In this document: piece by piece, positions 12,201 through 27,100 of the stretch
How positions within the stretch are numbered: position 1 is the first letter of the stretch
How the letters are laid out: every line of letters begins with the position of its first letter
NCBI GenBank assembly: GCA_018806985.1
Contig: JADANN010000302.1
Location: 1,248,001 to 1,312,000, forward strand
Source: Angiostrongylus vasorum
Lineage: Eukaryota > Nematoda > Chromadorea > Rhabditida > Metastrongylidae
DNA: 64,000 nucleotides
Direction of reading: 5' to 3'
Notes under the pieces: generated by a model
Databases searched by the model: none
Told to the model about the DNA's origin: nothing
Seen by the model: the letters and a program-made list of their open reading frames with translations, nothing else
Made by a program: the position numbers and the translations under genes

Positions 12201-15200
12201 CGTATAATTGGCGAAGCTTGGGTGGGCTTTGCGAATGCTTTTTCCCAGCCTCTACTGCTTTGACCACAGCTGCTGCTCTTCTCTTCTTAAGATTTTCGTT
12301 TACCGCCTCTTTGGATTGTATTTGCAAGTTTGAACGTTAGTTCGCTGTTGCCTGCGGCTCATTCTATTCCACTCTGGCGTAGCAACTCTAGTGCTTCTGG
12401 AGACCGACGTCTCTTGGTGACTTTCGAACTCTCAGCTTTCATAGCGCCAAAGTAAAGATGTTGAATGAGCCGATCGCATTTTTTCGTCGATGTTACCGAC
12501 AGCGGCATCTTTCCAACAGCCGACTAAGGAATTGAATAAGTCCCAGTTTGTGGTGGTTCTGGGACCTCTGTTTTTGAATTTGGCCGCTTTTTCTCCTTTC
12601 CGCGAGAAATAGAATCTTACACGGTGGAGGTGATGGTCTGATGCCGTGGAGAATTTTGGGACAATAGGGACATCCGTTAGGCAAAACGTTCTATTTACTA
12701 TAAGCTGGTCTATTTCGCTATGGTACTCTCCACTGGGAGACTCCCACTTCCAGCGTTGAGAGTGGGGCTTCTGGAATTGCGAGTTACTATGTGAATAGTC
12801 TTGGTCGTCATGATAAACTCAGACAGCCGCTCACCCTGTTCGTTCCATTCTAATCCGTGGGTCCCAATATGACGTTCTTCAGACTTTCTTCTTGTTCCAG
12901 TACTGGCGTTGAAACCTCCAATAATGACATTGAAGAATGTATGGTCTTTTCTGTAGAACTTCTCCAAGTTCATATAGAACGCTTCGACTTCTTCTTCGTC
13001 ATAGTTTGATGTCGGCGCGTAAACGACGAAGTCTGTCAAAGTCGGTGTTGATCCACATCTCTTCAATCGTAAATGTTCAATTCGGATTGTTAGTTGTTCG
13101 AATGAATCGATGTTCATGGACAAACTTGTGATGACGAGAACGCCGACGCCGCCGACTCACCTACTGTCGCCTTTTCCGTGGACCAGTTCATCCCCGGTGT
13201 CATAGACGGCACTGAAAGGATGGCGTCTTCTCGTCTCGGCCACGCCGATGACGTCGTACCTTATCCTTCTCGCTTGTATGATAAAGTCTTCTATCGAAGA
13301 CTCGGATGCAAGTGTACGTGCATTGTAGGCAGAGATCGTCACCTTAGTTCTTTGCAATCCAGACAGCTTCCATTGGCCCTGAGATTTTAGTAGCCTCTCC
13401 GTACTCGTCCTACCCAAGGCTGTCAAATCGGGGCTCTTTCGGTGCCAAAGGAATGAGGCCCATTTCTTTTACTGTTTTTAGCTGTTTAATACCAACTTAT
13501 AGAACTCTTGCTGGGCTCTGAACGTGGGGGGCTGAGTATACTCACGTGTAGCATGCCAGGCTCTCCCAGAGTGGACGTGGAGCTTATTTGTTATAGGCGA
13601 CTCCTAACCGCCTCATATATACTTCCCTCTCAGATGATTGCAGGCTTTTTGGCTGAATTGACTCGTAGAATACAATGCGTATAAGCGAGAACGCACCCAC
13701 ACACGCATGCATGAATACGCCTAGCAAATACAGAAAGTATGTGCCAAATCGGCGCAGCAGAAACAGGTAGTCCATCCCCTGGATCCACCTGCTCCTCAGG
13801 GAAACAGAGGGGTCGCTTTTTGGTCCGCGATTAACCCTCTTTCCGGCACCTGGGGACGCGCCACGTAGCATCGCGACTAACCGGCTATCGGGATTCCTCA
13901 TTTGAGAAAGATCCGTGGAGAAACGAAAGTAGGAATGAAAAAATTAGCCGACCGCTAAAGGACGATGTAGAAGCCGAAATCCTTTGCGGACAAATAAGGT
14001 CTAATAACTTTGATCCAATGTCCCCAGATTCGACTTTTTTTGTGACTCCTATACTAATATCAGTTTTTGTACATTCATTACAATGACCGTTACCAGTAAT
14101 CCTTTTTACGATGCATTTTACACGATCTACCTTCATATCTACGATCTAATGCATCCTTTTTACACACCGTATATTTAATTAGTTACGGTGAAGTCACCTA
14201 TCTATTTAACAAACCAGTGGTGTTATTCCCAGACGTCTTGTGCTACTTTGCTGATCTCAAATGGAGAAAGAGATTGGTGACTTGGATCGAATTAGTCACC
14301 GGTCCTGCGTGTACTGCAGGACACTCACACACCAAAGAGGAAAAATTCTTGGCGAAAAAGCAAGCAGAGACATAAAAAACATTTGTTTCGACTATTCATT
14401 ACCTTTTAAGCAGTTTGAACAGCGGGGGGTCTTGCATGTTTCTAACCTTCCGCTCATTAAAAAGTACGACTTTTTTATTCCTAATCTACCGAGTTGTGGA
14501 TTTGAATAGCCATGCTTTCTTAAGTGGATTTCTTCTTGAGCAATTGCAAACAGTATAATATTCAGGTAGCCAGTAATAACATTAGCAACAGTAATAATAA
14601 TAGTGATGATAATAATAATACTTACTTGATACTTGGACGACCCGTCCTCACTAGTTGTGCGGGCCCCAGCATAATTACCATTTTTCAGAGATTTGCTGGT
14701 TAAGCCATTGTGGTTCCCTGGAATCCCGAGGACAGCCTGGCCAAAGTCTGCCTCAGGTCTTCACCACGACAGGCAGTAGCTTGTGGATCAGAGGGTGATT
14801 TACCACCATGCGACTTTGATACCAAGACGGTGGTGGATCCTGGTATTGGTTTACTCTTAGCTAGGCTTCCTGATGGAAACGTCGGACTCGTTCTTAGCTT
14901 GGGAGACCCTGCCGGGAGGACGAATCCTTTCGCTGTACGTCGCAGTCCGACACCCACGAACACCTCCCAGCCACGATGAGGCGGTAAACCGTTGGGAGGA
15001 ATAATAACAATAATGATAATAATAATAGTAATAGTAACAGTAGCGCAAGACGTTGTAAAAACTTCTGAAACCATGTGGAAATCTAGCGGCTTTGTTATTC
15101 TAGGTACTTGAAGGCATGAGTGTTAATGAGAACAACGCAGAAAGAAAAGGCAAGGGATTTTCAAGAACACGAAATCGAATTAGTGAGCGGCAAACTGAGA

Positions 15201-18200
15201 AGTTCAAATTAACCCAGTACTTAAATTGTACTAGTTAGAAGAACTTTCACATCTTTGAGTATTGTTTTTTCACAAAAGTGTCGATTTTAAAAAATCAATT
15301 TCAGGTTCATCCAGCTGAGCATATTTGGTTGCCATCGTCAAGACCTGACTCTTCAGCCTCTGTTGACTCAGAATGCTATGTTGGAGACAAGGTTCTTTTT
15401 TTTTCTTCAGGTTTACATATTCTCCACGAAATCGGTCTTTCATGGCTGCATAGATAGCCTGTCTTCTTGCACCATTTGGGAAATGGCAAATATTCTACAC
15501 GCTTATCTCGTTCATACTCGACCATCATATGTAATAAAAGGCGAGTCCACACGTAACTAGGGCAGCACGAATCGAACATTGAAGAGAGCAGCATCGTTTC
15601 GTTAAATGCTCGTCTTGTATATGATTTCTGTTGATCGCGCTAAGGATCAGCCCAAAATTCACCATTTCATTTAGTCACTGTACTAAAGAGTACTAGGCCA
15701 TCATATAATAATAAAAGGCGAGTTCACACGTAACTACGGCAGCACGAATCGAACATTGAAGAGAGCAGCATCATTTCGTTACATGCTCGTCTTGTGGATG
15801 ATTTCTGTTCATCGCGCTAGGGATCAGCGCAAAATTCACCATTTGATTTAGTGACCATTGCATTATTTATTTACGGAGCTCGTGTGGCGCAGTGGTTGGA
15901 GATGACTTGCAATACAGTATGAATTAGTCACTGGTTAGTTCATGAGCGATTAGCAAACCGAATCCTCCACTGGTTGGGAAACTGGTAGCAGACTCGTTCG
16001 GGATGATAAAAACTACATTGATCTAGTATATTGGCAGATTACCGCAAGTTATTGTATAGGCCAGATATGCATCCAACGAGCTCTCAAATGATACGAATGG
16101 GCTCGAATGCATGGGGTATTCCGAAAGGAATGGTCAACACCAAATGCTTTATGCTTCATCCTTTTTATATTTAATCCGTCGAACCATGAACGTATTAGAC
16201 CACGAATGTTTAATATAACTGTCGAGAAACTTTGAACACAAGTATGTACTGCTCGAAACTTTTTCTCGTATATATTTTAATGATTTTCACTATCCGGATT
16301 GAGCTCTTAGAAGACCTTCTGGTCTTGCTAGAGTACCTTCTTTAACGTCAAACATTGTGAAAAGTTCCTCTTTGAGTGGGTGGTTGAATACGATTGAGAA
16401 GCACGATTTAAACCTTAATGCTACGTTTTAAACGGTGACTAAACTTTTTAGACACTAAAAAATACTTCGACTCTACTGGTTATTCTTTTGCGGTGCTTTG
16501 CACGATTTTACAGAATAATTAATACTTAGGAGCTCAGTATGGTATCGTTAGGATAAAAAAATAAGAGAGAATCGAATCGTTCTTTGAAACAGAACTCTTT
16601 AGTACAGTGACAAAAGGCGTAGTATCTCCTATTAATGATCTTTGACGTAATTTTACTATAAGGGGCCTTAATTTTGCCGTTTTCAACCGAGAACATAGTT
16701 CGTCGTTCTTCACTTTGCACGTATTTGCTACAAGCTGGACGTTGCAATTGCACAGTCAAATCCTTCAGGGCTTGAGTTCTCCTTATAGGGATTCGAAACC
16801 CTTCTGAACATCACAGTTCTGCATCTAGAGTAAATGTCAGCTTTCCCGTATTCTGATCGAGCATACTTTTTCAGAAGCTGAGCTGATTTGTTTCCTTCTC
16901 AAAATTATTGGCAAAAAAGTGGTTTTTTCAGGATTGTCGGAAGATGGGCGAAAAACGTCGGTGTGCCGCCTGCCATATTGTCGCTCATACTTCTTGCTTT
17001 TCACTTCTAGCTAGGGTAAACGTGACTATTTTTTTATAATAACTCAAAAGATCGACTTCCTATAAACCTCGAAGTGGTCGATACATCTACATATATGTTC
17101 CTACGAACTGCTCTTTCTTATCGATGCGACGTTGTTATAGAAGTTCTTATTGTTGCTGATGTCTTTGTTCAATGGCTGGCGTTTCGGCGACTTCCCCTTC
17201 ATCAGAGAGAGACGCCTTTCTCAACAGACAAAGAAAAGGAAGAAAAGAAAAGGCTTTTCATATGCCCGATCTTCATTAATACTATGTAATTCACCGAATT
17301 GTGGGGCTTCTGTTACACACGATACGTCCAGGCTCTGAGGAAGGCGAAGTCGCCGAAGCATCAGCCATTGAACTATAACAACTTCGCGTCGGCAAAAGTG
17401 ATCAGTTCGTAAGAATATATACATAAATTTTCTGCAATATTTTTTCCTACTGAACTTTTCTAATCTGGTGTTTCGTAACTGCTATTGTGAACTCAACAGT
17501 TATTTCTATAGTAAAAGGCTGTCCTTTGACCTTGTGCCCGGCAAAACAATCATATTTAGTGAAAATTACCTTATTGGAAGATCACTACTAAATGTGACTG
17601 TTAGCTGTTAACTGAACATACTTCACAGTAAAGATCTGCCCTTCTCCTAATTAAATTCGGCCAAAACTCGTTATTGGCGGCCTATTTTTACACTATTATT
17701 ATTTTATACAGTGCTGAGAAATTTGCAAAACTCCGGACCGCAGGTGTCTGCGGTGGGGAACGAACGCGCTATTGTCCCTTCCGAGGAATAACGCGTTCAC
17801 CACCACACCACGCTGATCCTTCGTTTCGCCTGTCTCTCAGCTAGTTGAGAGTTGAAATTGAGAGACAGGAGAAACGAAGGACCCGCATGGTGTGGTGGTG
17901 AACGCTTTACTCCTCGGAAAGGGAACAATAGCGCGTTCGTTCCCCACCGCAGACCTGCGGTCGGAGTTTTGCAAATTTCAGCGTTATATAAGTTATATTT
18001 CGCAACATACCCTGCCATTAAAAAAGAATAGGCAGTAAGTAAAAAGGTTGAGATTGTGACTACTATTATTCTCGATATTCTTGTTCAGCAAAGACGATAG
18101 TTATTTTTATTCTTTGTTTCGTTAAAGCTGGCGTCTCGGCAGTGTCGCCTCGAAGGGGTACTTTAGTATACAATTTACTACGCCAAACACTTTAATAATA

Positions 18201-21200
18201 CAGACAGAAAGATGAATATCGAAATGGCATTACACAATCAGCAGCTTCTCAAAAAACCCCACCGTTTTTTTTTCCGGCCTTTCCACTGAGAAAGAACCAC
18301 TGACCGGAACCACATTCGGTTGATGACTGCACTACCCGACATCAAGGACCGATGAAAAGGTATAGGGAGAGATCACATGTGATCTTTGGGAACTCCCTCC
18401 CTTGCCTTGCACTCCTATTAATTTTAGCGTGTCAATGGATGGAATAACATGGTTTTTAAGCCAAATACTTACCGAGTTGCTTAAACATATTCCAACCCAC
18501 CTCACGAGCACCCAACAAATGTTCCTAGAACGTCAATGTAACGCGTATCCTAACCACGTGTGTGTGATGGAGTCCTTCGACGTTTCCGCGCTCTACACCA
18601 ACGTATCGAATAACTCCGCAATGTAAGCCAACCTCGACCTTCTTGTTGAGCATGAAGAAGGAATAAATATGTATGGCTTGTCCATTCAGCCACTATTGAC
18701 TGCTCGATTTTCAAGTGGTCTGGGAAATATTGTGCGCAGATGAGGCCATTTCGTTCACGCCTAAAATAGAAGCGCCTGTTATGGATCTCCGGCCGGTAAT
18801 CTAATGTAGATATATAGATGATTGTTCTATCATTTTTCTCGTCTCAGGAGAAGCTCGACAGATATTTTGATTTACTGAATGAGATTAAATTCACCTTGCA
18901 GAAACCGAAAGAACATTGGTTTCCATTTCTTAACGTTCAAATTAATTTATCAGATAGTGGTTATGTGACAAAGTGGTGCCGAAAACCAAGTAAGAAAAAC
19001 CTCCTGGTTCGTTTCCTCTCTTCTCTCCTCTGGCACACGAAGGGTGCGCTTGTGAGAAACATGTTTCGAACAGCCGCCTCTGTGTGCACAACTAGGGAAC
19101 TAACGGAAGAGTCGCGCAACTTCGCTCGGCAAATAGCCATCTCCAATGGTTACGAAATTGTAACCCCAAAAGATAAGTTTAAAAGGAAAGCGACACCCCA
19201 AAAGGAAATACTTGGGCAAGAGAAAATCCCATTTATGCTTCCCTTCATTAGCGATGAAATAAATGTAGCGATAAAGCGATGCCTAAGAAAGGCAGACCTA
19301 GAGCAATCGGTTGAGATAGTAGGAATACCACCCGATACTCCTCGTCGTCAATTAGTTCGCAGCCACCTGTATAACCATCTATGTGGAAAACAGAATTGCG
19401 TAATTTGCCCTTAGGGCAGGGATGATGATTACAAGAGTTCAGGTACGATATACCTGATCTTTTACAAAACATGCGGAGATGAATATTTTGGCGAAACGGG
19501 CAGATAATTATGTGTCCGTATAGATGGCAAACGAAAAGCAAGGCAAAGTGCCTCACTAGAGTGGCATAGGATACGAAAAAAATCATAGCGGAGACGATTT
19601 TGATATAAAAGTCACTATCCTCGCACAGGGATACCAAAACATCAACGCGCAAACTTATGGGGGCTTTTCGATAAACTCCAAAAACCCTACAATGAATAGC
19701 AGGGAGGAATGCACGTCATCTCACCCCCTTGCCTTCGCATCGACTTTTGCTGGCGGTGATGCAGTCAGTCATCAAGCATATGGTACTCTTGTCAGCGGTT
19801 CTCCATCAGTGCAAGGCACATCAAAAAATACGCTGGGTATTTCGAGAAGCTGTTGGTTATGTAATTGCCCTGTCGATTTCCATCTTTCTGTTTGAGCTAC
19901 TGAAGCGCTTGGCGTAGTAAATTGCATACCAGTGTACCCTTCAAGGGCTCTGAAGAAGGCGAAATCCGCCAAAACGTCAGCTTTAACGAAATAAAGAATA
20001 AAGTAACACGTCGTCTTTGCTCAACAAGAATATCGTGAATTATTTAATCACTGCCGAGGTTAACAGAAAGCCGGTCGTGGGAATTACTGTTATTATTGAT
20101 ATTTCTCATTATTATTGGATGAAAGGCATTTCGCCCCCATTGGTTAGAGACCCTTTGCTATACACACGTGGTCTCTGATTCTTAACGCGCTCAGGGCTCA
20201 GCAGTCCTTGAATCGGTAAAAGGTCGGCAAATTGATACGAGACTTATCTGGGAAGATGGCAACACCGAATTGACACCTCGGTCAGATTTGCATTCAACCA
20301 CCTCTAAATATGCTCGATTAGGCGGAATGCATGATCATCGCTCAAAGGGTGATCAACGCCGAATGCTTCATCCTTTTTCCTTTGTTACTAATATGGCAAT
20401 TGCCTATTATTCATGGATTCATGAATATCACGACTACCTAATGAAGATAAGTCACTCCGGCGAATCTTAGATAACAAGCCCTCTCTCCGAATCCTGTTTT
20501 GTCTTCGTTTAAGTGGATGATTCTATTTTCGGTCGGCGTTTGATATACCAACGAATCTTACGACGATTGCGCTGCAGATAACCCACTTCAATTGAAGTCT
20601 ATATGAATAAGAATCCAAGAAACCAGAGGGGATTGAAAGCAGAAAGTTAAAACATTCGTAAATAGAGAATGAGTTTCGACATGGTGAATCTAATAATAAA
20701 AACCCTCTAATTATTTTCTATGAAAAGTATTAAGGAAACGACGTCTTCTTCAATGCTATCTGAAGTTATGAAGAAAGATCTTATACTAAACTTCTTAAGC
20801 AGTTCTGCTCGCCACTGATGGTCGGGTAATAAACGTCTAACAATGTATGATTTAAGCTAAATCTGAACTGCAAAGTGACATTCCATGATCATACCATGAA
20901 GAAACAACCATCAAAAGAAATGATCGACAGTTTAAGTATGCATCATTGGATCCACAAGGTGTGTTGGGATAATTTTTTTGTCAACTTTTTTGGTATATCG
21001 ATTTTTTTCACAGAAATATTGTCATCGATTGGTAATTTGGAGTATATTTGCTTAACTTCAATGATGCTAAGATATTTGCAAAAAATTCCGTAGGTGTCGG
21101 CGGTGGGGAACGAACGCGCTATTGTCCTCTCCGGGGAGTAACGCGTTCACCACCACACCATGCACGTCTTTCGTTTCGCCTGTCTCCCAGCTGCAAATAT

Positions 21201-24132
21201 CTCAGCATCACGGAAGTTACATTTCGCAATATATACCCTGCCATTAAAAAGAATAGGCAGTAAGTAATAAGTTAAAATTATACTTTGTTTAGTAAAAAAG
21301 ATGTCCACTGTAGATCTTGAAAAAGGTTAAGAGCCATAATCTGAAAGGGAATCAAGCATCACAAAAGCAAAAGAGTATTCCACAATAAAATTAGTGTAAT
21401 TCAAATGTGTGCAAATCAGTAATAACCCTAATCTTACAGTAGTCTTTGCTCCATGATGATATCAATGTAATCCGATGTGTGTAAGCAGTAAGAATCTTAT
21501 TCTTGCAGTAACGTTACCTTATCTCAGACTTCTTGCTTTCAACCTATTTGTATTTTCCACTCAATCGACTCCATTTAGTGGCGTCATGAAGGTCGATGTA
21601 GTAAGTGCGAGAAGTCATTTCAGCAGAAGATGTTCAACTTCCAACAGAAGGAAAAGGTACGTTTATGAAAATCGTACAGGCAGTAGTAATGATTATTGAT
21701 TGTTTTAATCCGAATCAACATTTTTATTCCTGAAAGTCCAGACGAAACGAACAGTAAAGGCACTTAATTTTTTCCCATCATATTGATGTGCGTTTTACTT
21801 TTCAGTCACCATTTTACTCTTATTGTTACTCCTCAGGAAACGATGGCCGTTGTGTGCTCATGGTGTAAAGAGTCCTATCATCTGAGGAATTGCTTTACTC
21901 GCGAGAAACTAGAGGAAAGGTAGATGCATACATATATGTCTAGCCATATTATAGGTGTACAATCATTTATTTTATTAGTTTCCCCAAAGAAACTAAAGCA
22001 GACATACTGTGAATATCAAAAGCTTAGTTCGGCTTTTGATCATCTTACATCAACCTCGTGTGATTGATCGACGCAGTTTCCTCTAGCAATACTACCAATA
22101 AGTAAAAGTCTTGGCTTTTTTTACTCAAAGGATAAGCGTTGATGGTTTGAATTATTCACGATGAGAGGCGCTGTAATATTTGCTTATCATTTTGTATGAT
22201 ATAAAAAACAAGTAAAACAGCTCATAGGAGCAGACGAATACAGGAGTTCGTGCAATAGCAACTAGTGTAAATATACTATTACTGTCAGCGATTACTGCAC
22301 TAGTGTAGATATCTTTGAATGGTGCAGAATTCCATGGTTTTGAGGCAAATCTTGCATACATAGGTGCAATCGTGGTCAACTGAAAGACATTATCGTACCA
22401 CCGAATTGGATTTTTCGCCTACCGAGCCGTCATCGTAGTAGACACAAACAACTCTTAAACCGAAAAAGTCGGAAAGTCAGTTTAATTATTTCAGCATACT
22501 TTGTTCTAAAATGTTATGAAGAATGTTGACAGATTAACAGCAGTTTGAGCCACTCATGATTCACGTGCATCATTGGGTCTTGATAACTGCTTTGTACTTG
22601 AAGGTCCAGTTCACGAAGAATCGTGTGGTAGCTCGGTTACCTGATAAGACTCATCCCTCTCAGGAGACTGGTACTTGTGCTTCTCCCAGTCTTCAACACG
22701 GAAAGGCGTCAGCTTTTGTGCTGATTTTGAATTTGCTTCTTTCATGAGAGATCCAGTTCGTAGCATTGGTTCGGTGAACTTCTGAATGATAGTGATTCTC
22801 CCTCTTCTTGCATAACCTCTTCGAAGGATAAACTGTGTTTTATGTGGAACATTTGTCGTATCCTAATACTAAGGTAGCTATCATTTCTCTAATTTTGAAG
22901 ACCAAATGACCTTTTGTGCTGGAGATCTAAAAACTCTTTAACATGGCTCTCCCAAATTCCAAGGAAATGGCGTTCGAACTGTACTCATCATGTCAATGGA
23001 GGAAGAAGAACAACCAACATCCTCCATAGTGATATACTGACTAAAGCATTTCTTCGGAAATACTGGCCAAAACCATCACTGATGCAAAAATAAACGGTTA
23101 AAGTGTGATACTAGGTTTTAGGCTACCCGCCAATTTGTTGTGAAACCGAACGACTGGTCAACGGGCCCATCACAACCTCTAGTTGTTTTCGTCAATCCAA
23201 AATCAGGAGGCAATAAGGTTTGGTGTCACAAAGGCAAATCATGCTTTGTTAACGGACTACTAACTATTTATTCAATTATTTTTTTCTATTTTTTTTATTT
23301 CACATGACCCATTATCGTATCTACTGTGCGCATCCCAGCACTTCTTCGACTCCATTCGTTTTTTCTGGGCATTCACCGTCCACAGCTGTCTTTGAACATT
23401 TCTCCTGCTGTTTCAGCTGCTGTTCGAGAGTTTCCTCTTGTTTCATGAATATCGTAGAGTGCTGCTCCAGTCGATTCTACTTGCAGTCTTGGACTTAACA
23501 GAGCTAAGGCGTTCACACGTGGATTGGAGAAGAGCGTTGCTCAGGGGGGTTGAACTGGTGCGTTTGCTTCCAGATCAACGGCATCACTGACCACTGCGCT
23601 ACTCCTCCATTCAGTCCTTTAGATCTTCTTTATATGGCACAGGTTAAAACTAATTACTAGTAATGACAAATTAGAGCTAACGAATTCTTCGATACCTTTG
23701 TATTTTCTCCTAGAAACCGATGAAGTCGATTATTTGCATGTTTTTTTAGGTGAAATCATTTTTTGTGCTAGAGAATCGACAGTAGGAGCTGGAAATACTA
23801 TATTTGCAATATATGTATATAGGGACGTGTGTGACGCAGTGGCCGGAGAGCCTCTGCAATACACATGAGGGTCGATATCGGCCTCCTGGCCCACCAGCCA
23901 CTTTTTCCCCTCCGGTGTCGGCAAATCGGTACCAGACTTGTATGGAAGGATAGCAGCACTAGCTCGATACATCGGTAGGCCACTGGGAGTCACTGTAAAT
24001 GCCAGATAAGCATTCAGTCACCTCTAAGCGATGCGTAATGAAGTCGCATGCATGTTGCATCCCTCAGGGGATTGGTCAACGCCGAAAGCTTTATCCTTTT
24101 TAGCTCCATATGTAAATATATATATATATATA

Positions 24133-24172
<40 letters not shown>

Positions 24173-27100
24173 GTCGTCTAGGGTTCAAAGGCCTTGCACA
24201 CATTATGTTGGTTGCTCAATCCACGGCAGGTATTCGACATTACAAGTCTCAAAGGACCAAAATTTGGATTAGAGGTGTATCGAAAGGTTGTCTCTCAGTT
24301 GAGGTTATTGGTTTGTGGAGGTGACGGAACTGTCGGATGGGTATTACAAACACTGGATAGTGTGAGTTTTTCCAATGGTTTAATGGCTCTATTCTCCAGC
24401 GACTAGCAGGCTCCCCCGTGCTGACAGGAATTTGGAAAACAAATAGAAAATTCTATCCGGAAAGTTTAGTTGCGAGTAAGCCTTTGCTATGACAGAGGCC
24501 AACGAGTTCATGTGACGATCTAACTTTCATTGATAACTTCTATAACTTTGGGAGATCACCTAGTCATTTCTCAGTTTGGAAAAAGAATGCTTCAATAAGA
24601 TCCATCTCCACGTAATTAGCAAATGATAAATTCTTGATTTTCTTTTATCCATAGAGTGCATAGAATCTAGTTTTACTTCAATTGAGTTGACACTAATGTA
24701 ATACGTTTTCAGTTGAAATGGCCTACCTATCCTCCAATGGCGATTATGCCGCTAGGAACTGGCAACGATCTAGCCAGGTGTATGGGTTGGGGAGGAATGT
24801 TGTCGGACGAGCCCATCAGCAAGCTTCTTCATGCAGTTAATCAAGAGACCACTGTCACATACCTTGATCGGTGAGGATTAATGTTTTACTCTGTGAATTC
24901 AAATCTTCGTTTTTTTAATATTAAGAGTATAATGTGAACCTGTAGAGTTTCTTATGATTACCATAATTCTCAAGATGATCTGTCAAATTCGTTCTCCGGG
25001 TATAAATCCAAGTAGAGAGAATATGTGCAATCGAGCATAACTAAGGTTAACCAGCAAAACTTCCGTCTTTGCAAAGAAGTTTCGATTTTGGTGAGAGAAT
25101 AATGAAAGATCAAGTGACCGCTTGGTCCAGGATACGGCTCAACCAAGAGGAGCTTTTGAGCAGAACACGTGACACCTTTTTTGTAGTGGACTTTATTCTC
25201 GCTAATGAGAGGAAAGATGCAGAATCGCCTACTTCATTCTTGAACTTCCGATACAACCTATACTTTTTGGTTTTTCGAAAGGCAATGGCCAGAAACTTGG
25301 TAGTAATGATGAGGCTAATTATGAGCATGATCACGGTGACTTTGCTTACTTTCAACAAGCCTCTCATCCCTCCAGATATTGGCGCAAGAACGCCGTAACA
25401 AAGCTCTCTTAGGCCTATAGGCCTATAGGGATAATCGAGTCAACCAACATTCATCGGCATTCAGAAAGAATACAGAAATTCTCAAGTTGCAGTGAACTCA
25501 TACGTAAAAAGTTCAAATACATTCGTGGAGTTATAGGTTGCAAGGAAATGAATGGAAAGAGTGATAAGATCCGCATAGCAAATGTGAAGAAGAGTCAAGC
25601 AAATTTAAAAAAAATACTAAAGTATTGGGGATGGCTGGCGCAGTGGAAGTAATGCCGTTCAACGCGAACATCGTGATGGTGCAACACTTCATCTGGCTCA
25701 CCAACGATCTCATCCCACCGGAGCCACGAAACTTGGTGCCAGACGTATGTGAACAGGTTGCTATTTCCAGTACAAGTGGGAACCTGGATGTCCAAAGACA
25801 CCATGAAAAAATTGAGTCGACGTGCATTCAACGGTATTCATAAAGAAGAAAGCAATCCTCACGTTGAAGCTGAACTCACACGTGAAATTTTCAAAAACCT
25901 TCGTGGATGATGGGTAACGAAGAAACGAAAGCAAAAAATGCTTGGATCCACAAAGTAAACATAGAGATGGGTCAAGTAGGATGTAAAATACAAAAAAGAT
26001 TTTTTTGCGAGCTACTTCATGTAGATTTTGGAATTGCTACATGAAGCTACTTTCTATAGCTTTCTATATTTAGCCGCCTCTATATCTCTCACCTCTCTCG
26101 CTTTTCGTTCAACGATGGATATTCTAGGTGTCTCGTATCCGCTGACTATGACCACATAACTATTAATAACTGTAATAAAATAATGACTGTTAATATATAA
26201 ATAACCATTTCCTCAACCGTTCCTTAGACAACAAGAGCCCAAGAATGAAGCTGACTTTAAATTTCGGATGTTTATGAACGAAACTTTCAAAGTCCCTAAT
26301 CACTATCGCGCGAAAAGATCCAACCTCACTGAAGTGCAAAAACGTGGTATGCGAGAGGTACGAGAGCTAATAAGGTTGAAAAAACACAAGACTATCCGTT
26401 AGCGATAAGGGAGGAGAGTTTGTAGTAAATCCCCATCAGTTATATGTTGAGATAACGAAAAAACATTTTGAAGATGCTTCACATATGATCTTGCGTCTAC
26501 CGACCCATCGTTATTTAATCAATTATTAACTGTGTAGACAGGTCAACGGATAGGTTAAAATGGTTTTTATCCCTGATATTTATGCAGGTGTTGAAACACA
26601 TTCCAGCCCACCTTACGAATACGCAGATGTTTCTGGATCGTCTACGTACTGCGCTTCACAACAGCGCGTACGTGATGGAGTCCTTCAACGTTACAGCCCT
26701 TTATACAAATGTGTCGAATGGCTCCGCTGTGCAAGCCATCCGCGAGCTCCTTATCCAAAACGAAGGAGCAACAAACATGTATGGCTTTCCGATTCAGCAG
26801 TTGATGACACTAGTGCCTAAACTACTCAATCTTCAAATGGTCCAGAAAGCACTACACTCAAATGAGAGGGTTGGCAAGGGGACAATGACTGGCAGCAAGC
26901 CTTGCCATTGCATTTATGTCTAAGGTGGAAGCACCGGTAACCGATCTAGGGCCGTTACTCTACTGTAGATATATAGATCACTGTCTTGTCCTTGGCTCAA
27001 CACAAGAGGAAATGGACAAATGTTTCGAGTTGTTGAATGGACAGTCAGAGTATATCAAGTTCACCCGAGAGAAACCGGGAGAAAACTGGCTTCCATTCCT

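Noticed and set aside
14700..15074. 124-codon minus-strand frame with a run of Ile/Thr repeats
   Set aside because: It is SINE-F copy 3 read into the neighbouring AAT repeat.
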